The notes under the pieces: generated by a model
The model's database searches: none
Told to the model about the DNA's origin: nothing
Seen by the model: only the letters and a program-made list of their open reading frames with translations
DNA from: Leptodontidium sp. MPI-SDFR-AT-0119
Lineage: Eukaryota; Ascomycota; Leotiomycetes; Helotiales; Leptodontidiaceae
DNA: 64,000 nt
Reading direction: 5' to 3'
Assembly: GCA_020726505.1 (NCBI GenBank)
Contig: JAHLEZ010000004.1
Location: 1,054,001 to 1,118,000, forward strand
Position numbers and translations under genes: made by a program
Shown here: positions 41,974-54,858 of the stretch, one piece after another
Position numbering within the stretch: the first letter of the stretch is position 1
How the letters are laid out: the number at the start of each line of letters is the position of its first letter

Positions 41974-43071
41974 CTACACCTCTCCCCAGGGATGCACCAC
42001 AACGGGCGTGACAGGCTTTCCATCTCTATAGGAGTCCAAGCTCTCTTCAATAACCTTCAAGTTGAATCCCTCGATAGTCTTATAGTTTGCCACAGCCAAT
42101 TTTCCTTCCTCGATCCATCCTGGAAGACACTCCCAAACCTGCTTTGTCAACGGCTGCAGAAATTCGCTGGTACCAACAATGAACTGGACCCTGACATCCA
42201 GACCCTTCTCTTTAACAAACTTCTCTGCTTCTTGACTGGGATGCAAGACAAGCAATGCGCCAGGAGTCTTTGTCGAAAGTAGGCCAATGGGGAAGGTGTA
42301 GTCCCAGGACACGCAATCGTAGATCTTGTCAAGACCATCCTCTCTGACGATACTCTGGATTTGAGATGCAATCTCAAACTCGGAAGCATGTCGATCCACA
42401 ACATGAGTAGCGCCTAGCTCTTTCAACAATCCTTCGTTTGCCGCGGAAGCTATCGTAATTATCTTCCCGATGCCAGCTAACCTTGCCAGTTGGATACCAT
42501 ATTTCCCAACATTCGATCCACCTCCGATGATCAATATCGACGTATCTTTCTCATCAGTTTTGTCGCTTTCGTGGAAAGGCGCTGGAAAGCCGAAGCCAAG
42601 GGGATGGAAGAGAGCTCCGATCGATGTTATGACGTTGACTGGGAAAGTAGCTGCTTGATCGAAAGAGAATCCGTTTGGTATCTTCGCACTAGCTTCTGCT
42701 TCGAGAAGTGCGTACTCTTGCAGGCCAGAAAAATCGGGCGTTAGTGAAGCAGGGTTACCGAGACCGAAGACTCTGTCCCCGACTTGGAAGCTGGCGGTGT
42801 TGGGACCAAGAGATTCGATGATGCCGGAGATGTTCGTACCGATGACGAAAGGCAGACGATCTCCAAAGAAGAGCCCACCGTCGCGGCCATATGTATCATG
42901 GGGAAGAACTGGAGGTTGTCAGGATCAATAACGTTTGATGGAATGGAATAATTTACGCATCGTTGACTGAACTCTCACCAGAAATTGCCCTGGCTGGGGC
43001 TGAGGGGTCTGTCGAGATCCGAGAACCATCGGTTTCCCAATCTCCTCAACCAAAATTGCTTGATGTGTCAT
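41974..43071 (-). CDS. MDR-family alcohol dehydrogenase/enoyl reductase-like protein
   Basis: Two exons (43071-42957, 42908-41974; intron 48 bp) give 349 aa. The N-terminus MTHQAILVEEIGKPMVLGSR and the GTNISGIIESLGPNTASFQV and GDRVFGLG segments form the GroES-like domain. Then IPNGFSFDQAATFPVNVITS leads to the Rossmann motif LIIGGGSNVGKYGIQLARLA. The usual zinc-binding GHE and four-Cys lobe are absent, so it belongs with the zinc-independent quinone oxidoreductase/trans-enoyl reductase side of the MDR superfamily. Such proteins reduce C=C or quinone bonds with NADPH, alone or with a polyketide synthase. No synthase lies nearby, so a detoxification or general metabolic role is more likely. It appears intact. 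Confidence 0.9.
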
Positions 43072-45394
43072 GACGATGAATCTTCACGGAAGATTTGATA
43101 CAGTTATTGATAGAGTTGAAGTATGCAGTTGTAGAAGGTTTTAAGGACGTCGAGAAGTGAGGAAGTCAATGCCCAAACTCACTAAGCTCAAACCGCCGAA
43201 CCCCTCTCAATATGCGGGTGAACAGTCAGCCCGCATGCTATGGCTTGACGAAATCCACTTCAGTGCTTTTGTTACACCACATTCTCGTCACTTGGGCAAA
43301 TTAGCTTGCAATATTCCAAATTTACACACATTGTGGCGGCATCCTGACGTCGTGATTGATAAGCAAACACAGTTAGTGATCATTGCCTGTGGTGCACTGA
43401 ACTCTGGGTAGCAGAAATCTATCAAGTGCCTTACATCGTGAATGGCAATTAAATTGAGTTTAATCAAAGTTGGCAAAATGGACTCGAGGCCAAATGGTGC
43501 CACATCATTAGTGCTTGCTCTCTTTGGAAAACGGAAAGCTCAAGATCAAGAATTTCTAAACATCTATTTGTTGCCCGGGATTATAAAGTTAGCAAACATA
43601 CCAATGAAATTTGAGACACCGATGAGAATGTGTGCATCAGGCAATCTCAATTAACTCTACTAACTGGTTTGCTTATCGCAGTGTTCTCCATTTCCTCAGT
43701 CGGCGTTTCCATTCGAACAGATGACTATATCACGCCACTTTGTCATTTGATCGTATATTATGTGTGACTTCATTATCTTTCTGTTCTCTGAGTTCCCATA
43801 TATTATAAATGCATCCTCCCCTGAACTGTTCACAAAAAGAGCCTTGAAAATCAACTGAACCAGAACAAACCATCAGCCTATCGCCAGCGTCACCAGATTA
43901 AAGTACACCAATAGCATCCGAAAATCCAATGTCCAAGGTTTCAGTGATTCAATGAGTCAGTCAGCTCAGAGTTTTCTAACCACCCACCACTAGGAAACAA
44001 TTGATCCAATTCCAGGGCATTGGTGCGTTCCGAGCCAGTCAATATCGCCCCCAGATCAACCTTCGGTGAGCCCAAACAAGGAAAAATGTTGCTTGGCACA
44101 TTCTCTACTGTGCGAGATATTTTCATCTAAGCTTAGGGTACTCTGGTACTTTTCCATTGGACAGGTTTGTTTACCAGAACGGTATGAGGGGGAAGTATTT
44201 CCAATGCTCCGGATGCAGATCAGTTAGGAGTCCTATTTATTCCATTAATCTCAAAACAAATTTCAGCTTTTGGACTAATTGGCGCTGAAGCCTGGCCTGA
44301 GGCTTGAGAAATGAATTTCAGCTTCCCTCCATAGTTTCTGATCCAATTCAATGTTGACACCCACAAAGAATTGTATGTGTTTCTCTCATTTCCGGGACGA
44401 GTGATGAACTCGAACACCTCGAAGTTGTAAGCATTGGAGTTCCGGACACTAACTCATTCATTGTAATTTGCTAACATCATACAAAGTCACTCCGTTTCTG
44501 CACCGCAGCCTTGTCTGCAAACAATTCGGATTGTCTTACACAATTTCATTTCATACCTCGGCAGCTCTTCTACAAACAAACGATATTTCTGGTGCTGTTG
44601 CACCTTTCATGATGATCCGTTTTGGAGAAATATTTAGCCTTATTCTTTCGTGGTGGAACACAGCCAGGAATCTGGTGAAGACACCTGCAGTCTTCGGATA
44701 CCCCGCGCACATCCATCGCGGTTTTGGGTCATTTGCTCAGCCTTTTAAGGCTATCATTTTCTCGATTCTTTGCGAGCGTTAATTTTCTCAGTTTACGCCC
44801 TGAGATAATTTAACTTCACATAAAACTTTCGATTTTGATGCTGTGGAGTGTTTGTGCTGCAGAGGCTAACGAGTCTATATGAACAAGTCGAATTGAAAAT
44901 GTCTTCCCATTTCTCCGTCATTCTGGCTCCAGAATTTTGAAGATTAATGCGCCGGAAATGTATCAATGCTTTCGGCAGGTGTATTTTCCTGTGGCTGGTG
45001 ATCATGTAATTGACTACGGGACCGAAAGAATAGTTTCCGCGCCGGACACAAGCATGGTGAGTTCAAGATTCAAGCCGTCATAATGATCTAGCTCCAACCC
45101 AACTTCCTCAGATGTTGGTATTGATGACATAGCCCTCGCACATTTCATTTATCGAATGTTGGATCTCACACCTCTGCAACCTGAATCTCTTGCTCTTGAA
45201 ACATCTAAAGACACGACAACTTAGAGGGGTATTACCACAGCGAACTACCCATAGCAGCCACAATCGCTCACTATACTTGCGGTAAGTTCCTACCGGTGGA
45301 AGCAATACATGCGAGATTCGATCTTGTGTTTAACAGAAGCCTTGAGTCTGAAGCTGATGCCGTATGTCCCCAACAGATCGCAAACACCATCACC
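43072..45394. other. Gene-free intergenic region
   Basis: About 2.3 kb. Short ORFs on both strands have no protein-like run or splice support. The region next to 43072 is the MDR gene promoter. From about 45250 the frame of the next gene is open without an ATG. Confidence 0.3.
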
Positions 45395-46489
45395 ATGACC
45401 GATTACGACCCGGATTCCTGGAGCATCGTCTCTGGAGGTATATTTGATGATGAACGTAGCTTTTCCGATGATGAGGGGTTCACAAAGGTCGAATCCGAGC
45501 GAAAGAAGACCATCTCCAATAAACCTGCCGCCGTCCCTGAGCAAGACACACCCGATATGAAGCAAGGAAGACAGGCCAAAAGACTCAAAATGAGAAATGG
45601 AAGAACGCCATCTCTTCATCAATGGGAGAACGAGGAACCAAAGATACCATATACTACCAGATCAAACAAGGAGCCAACACTCCCATCAGCGATGGAGTGG
45701 GAACAGGAGCCAACCCCTCCACAAAACATACCCAAGAGAGCAAATCCCACCTTCGAAGCGCAACCGAGCGAGAAAACGTATAATTCTACCACTCCGGCGA
45801 TTGTATCAAGCTCGGGACAAACCAGAAGGTCAAAAACTAAACAATCCGGCATTCTGCAATTTGTCCCAGCCAAGGTCGAAGGAGGACAAGCCGGGAATTC
45901 AAAGTACTCCAATCTGCTAGACAATTATTTCAAGCGCTCCCCAAGGAATCAACCTCAGTCTTCATCACCAAGACTAGTACCTGCTACTGATGATATTCAC
46001 CACTCAGTGTCAATTGAGAGCCAGAAGAATGCCGGGACCAGGGCAACGAATGCTCCTGCTCGTACTCGTGGCATCTCGACCATAGCGAGGGGGCTTGATA
46101 AAATCCGACTCGTTGAACAAATTGCTGCCCAAACCACTGTATCTGGCACAACGGGTACCCAGAGTTTCACTTTCTTTCCGCTCAGTAAAGATAATTTCTC
46201 AAGACAACAAACAGCATCAGAAATGGACCAGGCAGCTTGGGCTCAAATGGTCAGAGAGAAGAACTCACCGCCGTCAAATCCGACATATAGCAGCACTTTA
46301 GTCATGCCCGGTCCTGCAAAACCCTCGATCCAAAAATCGACGGGTTCTCCATCGTGGCCAATGGAGGGGTCGTCCAACAGTAATTGTCCATACGCCCATG
46401 CCTCGGGGAATTATTCTTGCCCGCATATCTCGAAACAATCGACCGCTGCTTTCGCTCCAAATGTTGCTCCAAGTCGGCCACCTATGTAG
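45395..46489 (+). CDS. Disordered hypothetical protein, 364 aa
   Basis: Start at ATG 45395 in a CACCATGACC context; the open frame before it has no ATG. The sequence begins MTDYDPDSWSIVSGGIFDDE, then a Lys/Arg-rich stretch (QGRQAKRLKMRNGR) that could be nuclear. Most of the rest is Ser/Thr/Pro/Gln-rich and probably unfolded, with a short hydrophobic-basic helix (ISTIARGLDKIRLVEQIAAQ) and a Cys/His-containing end (NCPYAHASGNYSCPHISKQS). C-x14-C-P-H is not a known zinc motif. No family recognised. Single exon, and codons are normal for the window. Confidence 0.75.
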   Translation: MTDYDPDSWSIVSGGIFDDERSFSDDEGFTKVESERKKTISNKPAAVPEQDTPDMKQGRQAKRLKMRNGRTPSLHQWENEEPKIPYTTRSNKEPTLPSAMEWEQEPTPPQNIPKRANPTFEAQPSEKTYNSTTPAIVSSSGQTRRSKTKQSGILQFVPAKVEGGQAGNSKYSNLLDNYFKRSPRNQPQSSSPRLVPATDDIHHSVSIESQKNAGTRATNAPARTRGISTIARGLDKIRLVEQIAAQTTVSGTTGTQSFTFFPLSKDNFSRQQTASEMDQAAWAQMVREKNSPPSNPTYSSTLVMPGPAKPSIQKSTGSPSWPMEGSSNSNCPYAHASGNYSCPHISKQSTAAFAPNVAPSRPPM

Positions 46490-47157
46490 CGCCCATGTCC
46501 GCTCAGACTACAAAGCCGAGCGGTTGATGACCTATTGAAGAGTGGCTCAAGGTCTCTGAATGCAACGGTTGAGGATAGCGCTGAGGGTTAGGTGTAGTAT
46601 CGGTTATGGGATTGGAAAATAGGAGTATATGCTATAGTATTGATCATTCTAGTTGTTGGTGGAGATGATGGTTCTTCGCAAAGAACAACGGACATCCGAA
46701 GCAGATGGGGCGGTCAAATCAGCTTGGATGAGCATTGAACAATCGTCCTTGCAATTTCCTTCTTGCATTGCAAAGTCCAATGGAGAGTGCTTTCTTTTGC
46801 TTCGGTCGTGCTGGGCTTCTATTGGGGGCCGAGGGTTGCGTAGATTTGCAATGTAACATTTCAGTTCACAGTTTATTTACTTTCACACCTTTTCAGATTA
46901 CCGAGACCAACTCCATCCTTGGCAGGGATCACATTTGCATCTCGCTAAGATCATCTTCGATTCCTTGTTTCTGAGCTTCATGCGCCACATTACATCACCA
47001 AACAGCGTCACCAGCCACATCCCCCTCCATTGCCCAGATATCTTACTTTCTTCAAATACCTCAATCTTTGCCTCCCATAATCCTAATCCAAATCCAAATC
47101 CAATCCAATCCAAAAAGATTGTTCCTCATTATCGTTGCTCAAATATCCCCATTCAAA
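46490..47157. other. Intergenic, promoter of 47158 gene
   Basis: About 670 bp. The last 80 bp carry AATCCAAATCC/CAATCC direct repeats in the probable leader. No gene seen. Confidence 0.3.
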
Positions 47158-48882
47158 ATGGGGCTCTTCAAACACAAGGAAAAGACGAAGCCGGATCTCT
47201 TGAATCCACAGCCACAGTCTCAAGTACAGGCGAATATCAACAACCCCGCGCCAGTCGATGGTCTGACAACTCCACGACCTCAGCATATGAATAATTCCCA
47301 AAACAACAGCTACAACGACTCGACGTATTATTCGAGCAGTAATGTCTCAACGGTGGATTCCAAAGCAAGTCAACTTCCTGCCCAGCGACCATATCAACCT
47401 CCGGGAACCACAATTACGACTACAACCACAACGACGACGAGTAAGTAACCTATGTAACAATTCTATTTACTGGAAAAGAGCATTTGCTAACTGAAAATTG
47501 CAGCAACGACAACAGTATCTGCAGATGGAACAACCCAAACCTACTCTCATCCTTACAACCCATCAACCGACCCTCCCCCCGAAGTCTCCGAAACAAAAGT
47601 CGACCAAAACCTGCCCGCAAACGCAAATGTAAAGCCAGGCATCTCACAACCCATCCCACAACACACAAACCAAGCACCAACCACAAATCAAAGCAACCCG
47701 ATCCGAACAGACAATGCTCCAAACAAGATGCCTACCGCCCAAACACAAGGCAGACCAAACCCAACAATCCATCAAACGGCACCAACGCCAGGGACATCGA
47801 ATCCGAATTCGTTCTTCCAAGCTCCGGCACGCAAACCTACGCCCAACCAGTCGGGAGTAGGAACAGGAGCAGTACATCAGTCGCAGTATGCCCCTCCTAC
47901 AGGACCGCTGCCCCAACGACCTGCGTTGCAGACGCATGGGAGTGGAAGTAATCCACGATTGGATGCGGAGTTACCCGCTGTGCCTCTGTCGCCTACTACG
48001 ACTGGTGGAAGGCCAATCCCCCCTAGATCTGAGTTTAGACATTCGCCCACGATGCAGCAGGGACATAGCCCGTCCCTTATTCCTGAGGGCCCGGCCTCGC
48101 CTGTTATGCCTGAAAGATCAGAGAGGAGACGGTCGAGAGATGGGATTGTGGCGCCGTTGAATGTTAGTCCTGTCCATCCGAATCAGAGCCCGAGTCAGCC
48201 GCCTAGCCAGGGAGCTGGGAATGGGTATGGCAATGGTAATGGCGTGGCGGGGAATCCTGTACAACAGAGCCAAAATCAAGGTCAGATACCAAATCAGGCT
48301 ACTGGGGCTTTTTATGGCAGTCCACCGGCTAGGGATCGAGATGGTAATGAGCCTTTAGCTCCTATGAGTCCTACCACTACCACGACAGCAGTAGATCCAT
48401 CTGGTCGACCTAAGACACCAAATTTCTCTCGGCCGGGTATCGCTGGTGTAGGGACTTCGCCTTCCACCGCATCTGGGGTGACAGATTCTGCTGTCCCGGC
48501 CCAGGGAACTACACCACTAGGTAACACGACCACCATCTCCGGCGGTCCGGGAGTAGCTCCACAAAAGCCAGTTGGAAAACGACAGGGCTTCACCGCAACA
48601 CTGAAAGGACTGCACGGCGCAGGTGAAGCATTACGAGGGTCTGTCAATGAGAAAATTGCGCATGCGACGCACGATCAAGCCGAAGAGGAGCGGATGCGCG
48701 CTGTGAGGGAGAAGGGGATGGGTGAGTGGCGGGGAAGTGGATTAGAGGTCAGGAGTCAGGGTCTAAGAGAGGGCTTTAGAGAGAAAGCTGAGGGCAGGAT
48801 GAGGATGAGACGCGCGAGTAGAGATGGTGGTGTGCATGGCAGTGAGGGGCCTGGTGGTTTGGAGGCTGTCAGAGAGAGATAG
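47158..48882 (+). CDS. Proline/glutamine-rich disordered protein with basic C-terminal helix, 553 aa
   Basis: Two exons (47158-47440, 47504-48882; intron 63 bp placed inside a poly-Thr run). It starts MGLFKHKEKTKPDLLNPQ, and about residues 25-400 are Pro/Gln/Asn/Ser/Thr-rich, with one Gly-Asn repeat (GNGYGNGNG). The conserved-looking part is near the end: GFTATLKGLHGAGEALRGSV followed by a charged helix (HDQAEEERMRAVREKGMGEW). This kind of tail is seen in uncharacterised fungal proteins. Gly2 is present, but residue 6 is His, so myristoylation is doubtful. It could be a scaffold or a membrane-associated disordered protein. Confidence 0.8.
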
Positions 48883-49600
48883 GCAAGGTGGTGGGGAAAT
48901 GAAACCGTGTACGGGATGAGGAACGATGTAATGATATACCGTATATATGAGGAGTTATGGATTTGGGGCAACTTGGATTTTTGTGCTTCATTAAGGTATG
49001 GAAGGACAGTATATAGATGGGAAAAATTGGAAGTTTCTTAATATTGACCGAGTGTTGACTATTTCTCCGTGACACCATGCGACCTCTATATCCATATATA
49101 AACAAGAAGCTCTCGTTAGAAGATATCCATCCTCCTCAGCAAGACCAGCTAGATGCGAGACCTCTCGCCTCTCCATCCTGCAGCAGAAGCGAACTCTATC
49201 AATTCTCTCAGGGGGTGGGTCCGCTTACCAAATTAAGCGAGTTCCTATTGTCCTCCAACCTCAATAGCAAAAGCGATACACCAGCGCAAGGTACAATGGC
49301 AGTTCATAAACAATAGCAGAGAGCCCCTAGCGCTTGCCAGACAGGGATTATATAGGAGACAGGATTTCTCCAGCCTTTTGAACTTTTGTCCAGTTTACAA
49401 CTCTTCTGCAAAGATATCGATTCAAAAGCAACTTCTCAACGGCACTTCACAGTCATACTTGAAGCAACCAACACTCACATCCACATCCACCACCACACTT
49501 ACACTGACACGCCTCACAATCAACTTCTTCGCCACCCTCTACCACTTCAACCTACCTCCACATTCACATCCACATCCGCAACCAACATCAAACATCCAAG
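48883..49600. other. Intergenic, no gene seen
   Basis: About 720 bp. 49470-49600 holds CACATCCAC-type repeats in the leader of the next gene. Nothing else supported. Confidence 0.3.
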
Positions 49601-50134
49601 ATGCCTATCCTCAAAGCCGATCGCACAGCCATCGCCGCGGCCGTCGCCGCAGCCAGAGCAGACTCCAGCCTACCCATGACCGACGCCCAAGCATATGCAA
49701 CCATCGAGCGCGTCTTCCCCGCTGCGACCAACCCGCACGCCCTTCGAGTTGGAATGCCGCAAGTGAGGGACATGCAGCGCCGTTTCGAGAGACAAGTGGA
49801 GATGTACAAGGCGTTGACGGGGATAAACCCTCCATGTTTTGCCTTCATGGATCCACCTCCACCTGTTGTTCCAGCTCCAGCTCCAGCAAGAAAGAAGATC
49901 ATCATCAAGTTGATCGTTAGACGCTCGCCATCTTCATCTCCATTACCAGAGCCAGAACCAGTCAAGAAGGGCAAGAAGAGCAGGGCGCGAGGAAGCAGAG
50001 GAGGAAATGGAATGGGAAGAGGAAGAGGAAAGAGTGCAGCCAGAGTCGCGGCGGCGTTCCCTGATCCTAACCCACGCATAATCATGACTCGTTCGCAGAC
50101 GAGAAAGTTGAGGCTCGTGGCGGAGCAGCGTTGA
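49601..50134 (+). CDS. Small basic protein with RG-rich segment, 177 aa
   Basis: A single exon from ATG 49601. An Ala-rich helical N-terminus (RTAIAAAVAAARADSSLP, then TIERVFPAATNPHALRVGMP) is followed by MQRRFERQVEMYKALTG, a Pro/Ala hinge, a Lys-rich strand (ARKKIIIKLIVRRSP) and an Arg/Gly patch (RARGSRGGNGMGRGRGK) before TRSQTRKLRLVAEQR. The RG patch and basic charge suggest nucleic-acid binding; this is inference, as no domain is diagnost­ic. It is flanked by disordered-protein genes of unknown role. Confidence 0.7.
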   Translation: MPILKADRTAIAAAVAAARADSSLPMTDAQAYATIERVFPAATNPHALRVGMPQVRDMQRRFERQVEMYKALTGINPPCFAFMDPPPPVVPAPAPARKKIIIKLIVRRSPSSSPLPEPEPVKKGKKSRARGSRGGNGMGRGRGKSAARVAAAFPDPNPRIIMTRSQTRKLRLVAEQR

Positions 50135-51179
50135 AGAGTTGGTGCGTGGGTGGAATTGTCTGTTTGGGGGATTTGGGGGTAGGAATTTCAGGGGGGTGTA
50201 GGGGATTCAGGTTGTGTGTTGGTCCGGCGTTTTTGTGAGGTGTATTGGGGAGTTTGGGGTGTGCATTTGTGTGTTGCTCGGTCTGGGGAGTTTGAAAAAC
50301 TGGCGTGTAGATGGGGAATGGAAGGACTTTCGACTCTGCTTGATTACTTTTGATTGAAAGTGATTAAAGTGATGTCGGTTCGGTAAAAGACAAACATTCG
50401 GAATTGGAGGGCTTCCATCGTAGCTGTGACATGCGCGAAGGTGGAAAAATGAAGAAAGTGCGAGTACATATTTACTTTGCTTCAATGCAGCTCACGTCAA
50501 GCTTGAAGCCTCTCAATTATGTATGAGTATATCCCCAGACCTAGTAAATATTGCCACTTGGCATGAGAATCCTCTCTCCAAGATTGTATAACTGTTGAAA
50601 GGCTAGATGAAGCCTCTAAGCAAACAAACAAACGAAAAGGCAAGAGTAAAACTTCCAACGAGTAGATAATTCTCCTTGGGCCCTGGATCATTCAAATTGA
50701 TCACAACAAAATTGTTGTAGTTGTCGTTGTGAAGTTAGGATAGACGTTGAAAAACGATCCACTTCGTGCCACCCTCAAGGAAGCTTGCAGACTTCATGCA
50801 GCAATCCAAGCCACTTACTTCACCAACCACAACTCAACACGACGACAAATCTCGAAAAATAACTTGCGCCTGCAAGATGTTGAAATGTTTTCAAGTCGAG
50901 AAAGCATCGCCAGGTACTGTGCCGCAATGACCGTTCCTTCTAAGAATAGATTTTCAGGGGCGACCAGGGCTTCCGATTAGATACGAAGTGAGCCTGTACC
51001 GTACTGTACTCGGTCAGCAGCGGAGGGATAAAACCGCAAAACACGGGATTCTGCCTTCACGACGACAACCTTCATACCAGACGCATTCCTCCCTTCGAGA
51101 AACCTTCGAACTTCTCCGAATACCCTCGCTACACCAGAAAAGTCAAACACACGCTCGCTACTAGCCTCTCGCTTTCATT
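50135..51179. other. Intergenic, no gene seen
   Basis: About 1 kb. 50140-50300 is G/T-rich (3' flank of the 49601 gene), and 51050-51170 is C-rich (leader of the next gene). No other feature. Confidence 0.3.
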
Positions 51180-52480
51180 ATGGGCTCCGGCAAGGCTGTC
51201 CATCAGCCTCCCCCTCCAGCATCATATCGAGATGAACCAGACTACGCAGAGACGTCCTCAATGTCCTCTGCAGTCCTTCTCGACGATGTAGAAGCAGCAT
51301 TTCCAGACGAAGAGCTTCCTCCCTACCAAGACGTTCCCTCAGAAGCTCCTCTCGTCTCAAGAGCTACCACTGCATCAGAAGCTCAGCAGACTTGGTCAAC
51401 GTACGTCTTGCTCTCCCTCATCCTCATCCCCCCATCACTCCCAGTTCCAAAACTAACAGTTTATCCAGCCCCCCACCGGACCTTCCCTTCATGACCCACG
51501 ACCTCAGTTGTCGCGAATTCCGCACTCGATTTCCCCTCTACTCGAGCAACTCCTCAAGCCTCTACCAAATGATCAAAGAACAAGCCCTCTACCCACCAAC
51601 CTACTTCGTGCAGCTCCACGGCACACACACCGAGACACGACGGAACGGAAACAAAGAGACCAAAGACAAGATCCAGGATTTCCTTGTCGTAGTCAACCTC
51701 ACGAATCTTCTAGGTGGGCTGGGAAGCGGCGAGGTCGAACTCCTGCCAGACAACAAGCGCGGGTATAGAGGAACGAGGATCGTATCGCTGAAACCGACAG
51801 TTAGTGAAGGTGTAGATGAGGAAGAAGGCGCTGATGAGCTACGGAGATGGTGCGATCGTTATGTGGCGGATAAATCGGGCTGGAAATCCTTCACGCTCAA
51901 ACGCAAGATCTTGAACCATGACAAGAAGAAATTGGAACAGCTCCTCCGATCAGCCATTGCAGAGACGAATTACAGGGGCCATCTATCGGTGGACTTCCCC
52001 GAACAGCATACATCCCTCATCGTGTATAGCCCGGGCAAGATCAACGAGTGGCGCATCACGACGTGGATAAGATGGGTGTTCTACTTATCGTTCCTATGGC
52101 TGTTCTCCTGGCCGTTCTTATTCTTCATTACGGCCAGATATGAGACCGTCAAAGCCGTGTTTAAGTATGCGGATTCTCCGCCAGGAGATGATATGACGAG
52201 GAAGTGTACTGTTATTAGTGAGGTGGAGTGGTTCCATCGCTGGCAGAGCGCTATCAAGAGAGCGGCTATTGCGAGGATGGTGTGTAAAGATAGTGCGCTT
52301 GATGAGGCGTATAGGCTTGCTACGGAGAGGGCGGATGCTAGGGGTGAAGCTCATGGGCGGCAGCCTGAAGTTCCTAGAACCGGAAATGCGTTCGCGGATG
52401 GGGCGATTGGACTCCTTGGTCAGGGACTTCGGCTGGCTTCGGATTTTAATGAGATGAGAGGATGGGGTGCTGATACCTAG
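51180..52480 (+). CDS. Single-TM hypothetical protein with conserved fungal body, 410 aa
   Basis: Two exons (51180-51400, 51469-52480; intron 68 bp) give MGSGKAVHQPPPPASYRDEP, a disordered acidic N-terminus (ELPPYQDVPSEAP), then a folded body: FMTHDLSCREFRTRFPLYSS, YPPTYFVQLHGTHTETRRNG and IQDFLVVVNLTNLLGG. One membrane helix follows near residues 268-295 (WVFYLSFLWLFSWPFLFFIT). Trp-rich pieces EVEWFHRWQSAIKRAAIARM and FNEMRGWGADT close the protein. This pattern is common in ascomycete genomes as an uncharacterised protein. PPxY-type motifs (PPYQ, PPTY) could recruit Nedd4-like ligases; that is speculative. The coding strand shifts from C-rich to G-rich towards the 3' end. Confidence 0.85.
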
Positions 52481-54858
52481 GCTGGCTTTCGTTCTTATAA
52501 GCGTTTGGGCCCTGGGCGGTTCGTTCGAAGGGGTTTTTGGGGAAATTTGGGTTATTTAAGTCCTCAGGTTCAAAGGCTTAGTCAAGTAATACCATGTCAT
52601 ATTGTTCAAACAGAATCTTATTGTTCCCATTAAAACAAAACTTCCAGTCTTGAATCCCGAAATCCATCTCCCATACTAGACAGAGTGCTAACTGGGCTGT
52701 TCCGAGTGAGGAGCAGTTCCTTTGGCAGATAAGGGATTCTGTGGTGTGAGCTTCTCGTTGTACATTATAGGGGTTGGCTATTGATGAGGACAGGAGGGCT
52801 GGACGTGGTAAAATGGATGTATGGAGGAGATAGCCTTACCGATGTCTGATTGATTCAGGCAGAGATGAAGCTATCGCTGAGGGAGCGGCGCTTGTGCTAG
52901 TAGATGCTCACCCTGATGAGATTACTGTTTCCGAAGCAGGTGAAGGACACGTCGGTGAGAAAGACGGTGCGTAAGTTACAGAGCTTGGCGTAGGGGTAGA
53001 GGATGATGACCTTGAAGAAACAGATGGGGTCTGAGACTGGTAGGTGTGGGTGGTGCTTCAAGCGGATGGGGTTGAGATTTGACTTTGACAGAACGCTGTG
53101 CGAGAAACACAGATGAGGAATCAGAATACAGTCTGGAGATTCATTATGTGATTGATTACTGCTCGGTCGCAGTGGTTGTTTTTTTATCGACGGTGAGTAA
53201 CGAAAGATGCAGTGCTTTATTTCTACTCTGGTGGTAGTCCATCGCAATACAAAATCGTTCAGCTGAGTCGAGGTGTAGAGTCTTGGGTAAGTCACCTCTT
53301 CTCTGCCTGTCTTGCTATGCAGTATCTGAATAGGACTGTTGTATTTCTTGCCATCTTTCACAACATGTCATTTTGCGATAGGGTGATGGGGCTTCGAAAG
53401 TGGTCAAGACCAATACCACTGAGCAGAAGGCTCTCGCTTCAGATGTTGTGGTCGATAAGTCGTTGGATATTCGATCCAGTTAATAGCCAATCTCGCCATT
53501 GCGTTGCCGAATCTATCAACTCGGTGTCCATCAACCATGCTCATTGTCAACTATTCACATCCACCCTTTTAAGAACTCTATCGATTCAAGGTCATGTAAA
53601 ACTCCCGACCAAAGAGGAGGTTTCAGTCGCTAGAATTGCCAATTCCGGATCAACGTGACTTGTTTTCTTACAACTTTTTGGGAGAGAATCTGATTTCAGT
53701 GTTGCGAGAAAGATATCAATATTGTCAGAGCATTCATCACTCTATGAGAATTCGAGATTTGGGCTATTGCTGTTCGCATCTTCCATCGTCGACTTTTCCC
53801 CTCTTTGCAGGAATGGGGTGGCGAATTTCCAAGAGCTGGCTGCTGTTTCAGGCCGAAAGTTCCGTCTAATAGATTAGTAGGTCGCCTTCACCACCCTCTG
53901 GCAATCTTCATCCCAAGCTTCCTCTCTCATTAAGTCTCCCTCTTTCATTACGTGCTTCTTTACCCTGGCGTTTCTCTTTGTTGTAGTGCAGAGATTACAA
54001 AACATTTAGTGCATGCTCCGGTCTAGATTAGTTCAGCTATGCCAACACAACTGTGAAGATATCTATTCAATCCATAGTAGATCTCATGTTCTTTTATAAG
54101 AGCCAAGAACTAGTTTCGAATCCAGATTGAAGGGAAACAAAGGTTTTTAGCTGCCTCGTGTACAAAATTATCGACAGGAGAGCAGGTTATGAGTGGCTTT
54201 CCAAGATCTACCCGCCAAGAGATGTTTGCGTCGGTCAGATGGCATTTAAACGCAACGGAAGCCATTGGGCCTGTAATTGGGTGTCGCTGATTTAGTCGAT
54301 GGTTTCGTTTCGATTGAATTTCTTGTCGCCATCTTGGCACCGTCAGCTTAGAGACGAACATTTTCTTCTCATATTGATATGGAAAGCGCTGAGGCAACAA
54401 TCTTCAGGATTCAGTAAGACACTATGTCTTAAATAGCTTCGCATCTAAGACCTAAAGTGTGGTCTGAATTGTCTACTGTGCGGCTCTTTCTGTGTTTTTT
54501 TTTCCGTTTCCCAGATTTTTACTCAGATTGTTTACCAGACTTCGGACGAAATAAGGTTCGTGGGATCCCCGGCCAGGAAGGATGTCAATGTGTGAGATAT
54601 ACAGCATCGGCAATGGCATTAATTTACCCCAACCATTTTACTTATTACAAGACTTTGCCAAACTTGTTTATTGTTTCTATCATAGCATGTCGAAATCCAT
54701 CGCCAAGAAGATGGCAATCATCCCAGGAGAACATACTCCACAAGCCTGTAGGTATATAACACCGCCTAACTGTTTTCCGCTATACTTTCCTCTCTCACTC
54801 TTCACCTGTTCATTCAATCACTACTACACTCTCGTTTATTTTCATCAAATTTTGAACA
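52481..54858. other. Gene-free intergenic region
   Basis: About 2.4 kb. No ORF reads as protein; several 60-150-codon frames are chance. The last 100 bp are the CT-rich leader of the pectate lyase gene. Confidence 0.3.

Noticed and set aside
49588..50085. 165-aa antisense ORF over the RG-rich gene
   Set aside because: Shadow of the sense Ala/Arg-rich frame; low-complexity Gly/Leu/Pro runs and no motif.
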